This document shows positions 12,839-15,340 of a DNA stretch of 15,340 bases, in pieces. Under the pieces are notes generated by a model. The model was not told the origin of the DNA, ran no database searches, and saw nothing but the letters and a program-made list of their open reading frames with translations. Source of the DNA: UBA877 sp035506155 (GTDB taxonomy: Bacteria; Chloroflexota; Anaerolineae; Anaerolineales; Villigracilaceae); contig DATJPX010000037.1 of the NCBI GenBank assembly GCA_035506155.1, forward strand, positions 1 to 15,340, written 5' to 3'. How positions within the stretch are numbered: position 1 is the first letter of the stretch; each line of letters begins with the position of its first letter. A program made the position numbers and the translations under genes.

Positions 12839-13498
12839 ATGACAACTGCAAAAGCGTACAAAGGCATCGCCATGGAGGGCCCGGTCGCCACCTGGTATGC
12901 CAAAATCACCCTCAAGGATATCCACCGCCACAAACTGATGGCCGCCCAACTGGCTGGGAAGATCCCCGCCGGCGGACGGGTGCTCGAGATTGCCCCAGGC
13001 CCGGGCTATTTCTGCATCGAACTGGCCAGGCTGGGCGACTTCCGGATCACCGGGCTGGACATCAGCCGGTCGTTCGTCCGCATTGCATCTGAAAATGCCG
13101 CCGCGGCCGGGGTGAAAGCGGATTTCCGGGAGGGCGACGCGGCCCACCTGCCGTTCGAAGCAGGCGCATTCGACTTCGTCTTCTGCCAGGCCGCATTCAA
13201 GAATTTCACCCAACCCGTCCGGGCAATCGCCGAGATCCATCGCGTCCTGCGTCCCGGCGGGGTGGGCCTGATCTCCGACCTCCGCCACGACGCCTCCCGG
13301 GCCGACCTCGACCAGGAAGTCAAGGGCATGCATCTGGGACGTCTCGATGAGGCCTGGACCCGGGCGGCTTTCCGGGGCATGCTGCTGAAGAATGCCTACA
13401 CCCTGGAACAGATGCGCTCCATGGTCGCCCAGACGCCCTTCAAGACGTGCCGGATCGAGACGAGCGGGATCGGCTTCCAGGTCTGGCTGGAAAAATAA
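12839..13498 (+). CDS. Class I SAM-dependent methyltransferase
   Basis: A 219-residue single-domain enzyme of the UbiE/Methyltransf_11 type. Motif I is VLEIAPGPGY (residues 48-57), the acidic end of strand 2 is in TGLDIS (Asp74), motif II-like GDAAHLPF is at 99-106, and FDFVFCQAAFKNF and LRPGG follow at 111-123 and 137-141. All SAM-binding elements look intact; the acceptor substrate is not readable. The ATG at 12839 is preceded by AAAGGAG at six bases, better than a GTG eight codons upstream. The gap from the exporter stop is 45 bp, so it is most likely cotranscribed. An exporter with a small-molecule methyltransferase suggests handling of a toxic or signalling compound (inference). Confidence 0.88.
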   Translation: MTTAKAYKGIAMEGPVATWYAKITLKDIHRHKLMAAQLAGKIPAGGRVLEIAPGPGYFCIELARLGDFRITGLDISRSFVRIASENAAAAGVKADFREGDAAHLPFEAGAFDFVFCQAAFKNFTQPVRAIAEIHRVLRPGGVGLISDLRHDASRADLDQEVKGMHLGRLDEAWTRAAFRGMLLKNAYTLEQMRSMVAQTPFKTCRIETSGIGFQVWLEK

Positions 13499-13518
13499 AG
13501 CTCCCGTCGATTCGTCGG

Positions 13519-13553
13519 ATTACGCTCCCTGGCTCCAGGGGGCGTAATTGTTT
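13519..13553 (+). terminator. Terminator after the methyltransferase
   Basis: ATTACGCTCCCTGG (13519-13532) pairs with CCAGGGGGCGTAAT (13535-13548), giving about 13 bp with one G-U pair and a tight loop. TGTTT follows. It lies 20 bp after the methyltransferase stop and ends the exporter operon. Confidence 0.75.
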
Positions 13554-13578
13554 AACCGCCCGGCCGAAAGCCCGGGTC

Positions 13579-13584
13579 TATAAT
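13579..13584 (+). promoter_or_regulatory. Candidate -10 for the two-component operon
   Basis: A perfect TATAAT lies in an AT-rich patch just after the terminator and 105 bp before the response regulator. No -35 stands at the right distance (TTTAAC at 13551 is 22 bp away), so the promoter may need an activator, possibly the response regulator itself. No clear direct repeats for such binding are seen. Confidence 0.35.
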
Positions 13585-13688
13585 ACGTTTATATTCAGTT
13601 TACATGATTGGTTTATCCTTGGAGCCAAGGCCAAAATCCCATCGAGCGGCAGCGGCGCGATGGAAGCATGATCGAATGGTGAGCCAGA

Positions 13689-14363
13689 ATGAGCAAGATC
13701 CTGATCGTCGACGATGACCCCAACATTCGCGAACTCTCCAGCGTTTTTCTGAAGGACGCCGGCCACGAGATCTACCTGGCCGGCGACGGGACGGAGGCGC
13801 TGGCCATGCTGGATACGCTCAAAGTGGACCTGTTCGTCATCGACATCATGATGCCAAAAATGGACGGATGGGAGCTGTGCCAGGAACTGCGCCGGGCCTA
13901 CGACCTGCCCATCCTGATGCTGACGGCCCGGGGTGAAACCAGCCAGAAGCTCAAAGGCTTCCAGCTCGGCACGGATGATTACCTGGTCAAACCCTTCGAG
14001 CCGCTGGAAATGGTGGCCCGGGTGGCTGCCTTGTTGAAACGCTACCGGATCACGGTTTCCCAGACCGTCCAGGTGGGGGAGTTGATCCTGGACCACAAAA
14101 CGTTCGAGATAACAGACGCCGGACAAAAGCTGACCCTGCCGCTCAAGGAATTCGAACTGCTCTTCAAGCTGGCCAGCTACCCGGGCCGGACCTTCTCGCG
14201 CGAGCAGTTGATCGAGGACATCTGGGGCTACGATTTCCACGGGAACGACCGCACGCTGGATGTGCACATCAACCGGCTGCGGGAACGCTTCCCCGAGGCC
14301 GCCCATTCCTTCAAGATCACGACCATCCGCGGTCTGGGGTACCGCCTGGAGCTGCAACCATGA
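13689..14363 (+). CDS. OmpR/PhoB-family response regulator
   Basis: A 224-residue two-component regulator. The receiver domain (1-115) has the acidic pair Asp8/Asp9, phospho-acceptor Asp52 in LFVIDIMMPKMDGW, switch Thr79 and Lys101 in YLVKPFEP. The C-terminal winged helix (about 129-224) contains LPLKEFELLFKLASYPGRTF and the DNA-recognition region DRTLDVHINRLRERF, with the closing RGLGYRLE. Everything is intact and full length. Its TGA overlaps the kinase ATG (14360-14363), so the two are cotranscribed and form a cognate pair. It resembles VanR-like regulators, but the signal and targets are unknown. A GGTGAG ribosome site precedes the ATG at 13689. Confidence 0.93.
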   Translation: MSKILIVDDDPNIRELSSVFLKDAGHEIYLAGDGTEALAMLDTLKVDLFVIDIMMPKMDGWELCQELRRAYDLPILMLTARGETSQKLKGFQLGTDDYLVKPFEPLEMVARVAALLKRYRITVSQTVQVGELILDHKTFEITDAGQKLTLPLKEFELLFKLASYPGRTFSREQLIEDIWGYDFHGNDRTLDVHINRLRERFPEAAHSFKITTIRGLGYRLELQP

Positions 14364-15340
14364 GAGGAAAGAACCAAAGACTTTTCGGCGCCCTGTGGAT
14401 CCTGTTCGTGCTGGTCCTGGTCGCCGCTTTGTTCACGGTGGCCTTTTACCTGACGGCCGCGCTCTACCGGGCCTTGCATTGGAATCCACCGCCGCTGCTG
14501 GTCCAGATCATCAACTCCTTCCTGGGCCTGACCCTGACCGGCCTAATCATCCGTGTCTTTTCGGGCGTGTTCAGGGCTCAGCAGGAGAATGCTTTTTCCC
14601 CGATCATCCAGGCCATGGAAAGGATGTCACGGGGGGATTTCAATATTCGGCTGGATGATCGCCGCGAAGACAGCTTGTTGAGCGGATTGGTCGCCAGCGT
14701 CAATAAGATGGCTGCGGAGCTGGGCCAGGTGGAGAACATGCGCCAGGAATTCGTGTCCAACGTATCCCACGAGATCCAGTCGCCGTTGACCTCCATCCGG
14801 GGATTCGCCCAGGCGTTGGAAAGCGACCGGCTGAGCGACCAGGAGCGGCTGCATTACCTGGAGATCATCGAAATGGAGAGCGTGCGCCTGTCGCGGCTGG
14901 CGGACGATCTGCTGAAGCTCGCCTCGCTGGATGCGGATCAGGTCAAGTTCGAGCCAAAGCCTTACCGGCTGGACAAACAGATCCGCAGCCTCGTCCTGAC
15001 CTGCGAGCCGCAGTGGACGGAGAAGGATATCAAGCTGGACGTGGCGCTTAAAGAAGTTACCATCCAGGCCGACGAGGGCCTGTTGAGCCAGGTCTGGCTC
15101 AACCTGCTTCACAACGCCATCAAATTCACCCCCGCGGGGGGATCGATCAAGCTGACCCTGCGCCTGCGCGGCGAGAAGGTCGAATTCAGCATTGCCGACA
15201 GCGGCATCGGGATCAAACCCGAGGACCAGTTGCACATCTTCGAGCGGTTCTACAAGGCCGACAAATCCCGGACGCGCTCGAAAGAGGGCAGCGGCCTGGG
15301 GCTTTCGATCGTCAAGAAGATCGTCGACCTGCACAAAGGC
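14360..15340 (+). CDS. Sensor histidine kinase (partial, runs off the window)
   Basis: The first 327 residues are visible. Two membrane helices (about 10-35 and 46-68) flank only a very short external loop (HWNPPP), so it probably senses at or in the membrane. A HAMP-like linker follows (69-125). The phospho-acceptor box is FVSNVSHEIQSPLTSIRGF with His137; the HEIQSP form is seen in VanS-like kinases of Gram-positive-type bacteria, in place of HELRTP. The ATPase domain has the N box WLNLLHNAIKFTP (Asn252), G1 IADSGIGI (275-282 region, Asp280), F box IFERFYKADKSRT and G2 EGSGLGLSIVKKIV. Only the last few dozen residues are missing. Translation is coupled to the response regulator by the ATGA overlap. 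Confidence 0.92.
   Translation, partial: MRGKNQRLFGALWILFVLVLVAALFTVAFYLTAALYRALHWNPPPLLVQIINSFLGLTLTGLIIRVFSGVFRAQQENAFSPIIQAMERMSRGDFNIRLDDRREDSLLSGLVASVNKMAAELGQVENMRQEFVSNVSHEIQSPLTSIRGFAQALESDRLSDQERLHYLEIIEMESVRLSRLADDLLKLASLDADQVKFEPKPYRLDKQIRSLVLTCEPQWTEKDIKLDVALKEVTIQADEGLLSQVWLNLLHNAIKFTPAGGSIKLTLRLRGEKVEFSIADSGIGIKPEDQLHIFERFYKADKSRTRSKEGSGLGLSIVKKIVDLHKG

Overview
The window looks like a chromosomal piece of a member of the Chloroflexota, probably an Anaerolineae-type organism. This is inferred from the mix of a long LuxR/MalT-type ATP-dependent regulator, a Thr/Pro-rich lipoprotein linker and a VanRS-like two-component pair with a HEIQSP histidine box. No rRNA or other marker gene is present, so the assignment is a guess. 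Composition splits the window near position 6700. The left part is AT-richer, has many small genes and repeats, and looks like an accessory island. The right part is GC-rich, compact and typical of a core chromosome.

Left part, plus strand (1-3259): after the last 14 codons of a probable upstream gene comes a promoter, a perfect 17-bp inverted repeat that is probably the antitoxin operator, and a tightly coupled run of genes. These are an AbiEi-like antitoxin, an AbiEii nucleotidyltransferase toxin (type IV toxin-antitoxin), a small unknown ORF and a PPP-type metallophosphoesterase. Stop and start codons overlap or nearly touch throughout, so this reads as one four-gene stress or phage-defence operon.

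Left part, minus strand (3463-6015): a run of small genes is separated by three diverged copies of one interspersed repeat. They are a possible 29-codon micro-ORF, a secreted lipoprotein with a probable jelly-roll domain, an unknown 82-residue protein, a GNAT acetyltransferase, and a secreted peptide with six cysteines. The stretch 6016-6763 has no convincing gene.

Right part, all plus strand (6764-15340): heme A synthase (ctaA); a MalT-like LAL regulator with a consensus promoter so close to the ATG that its mRNA should be nearly leaderless; a beta-repeat protein; a 38-residue membrane peptide; a TetA-like MFS exporter; a class I methyltransferase; and an OmpR-type response regulator overlapping its histidine kinase, which runs off the window.

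The most interesting signal is regulatory. The promoters of the beta-repeat gene and of the micropeptide-exporter-methyltransferase operon carry the same three-half-site array (ATCACCC, ATCACCC, GGGTGA at exact 12-bp steps), with a -10 hexamer 22-23 bp downstream. The half-site resembles the core of the E. coli MalT box, and the gene just upstream encodes a MalT-like protein. I infer a self-contained regulon: one LAL activator driving two adjacent transcription units, with a hairpin terminator after each.
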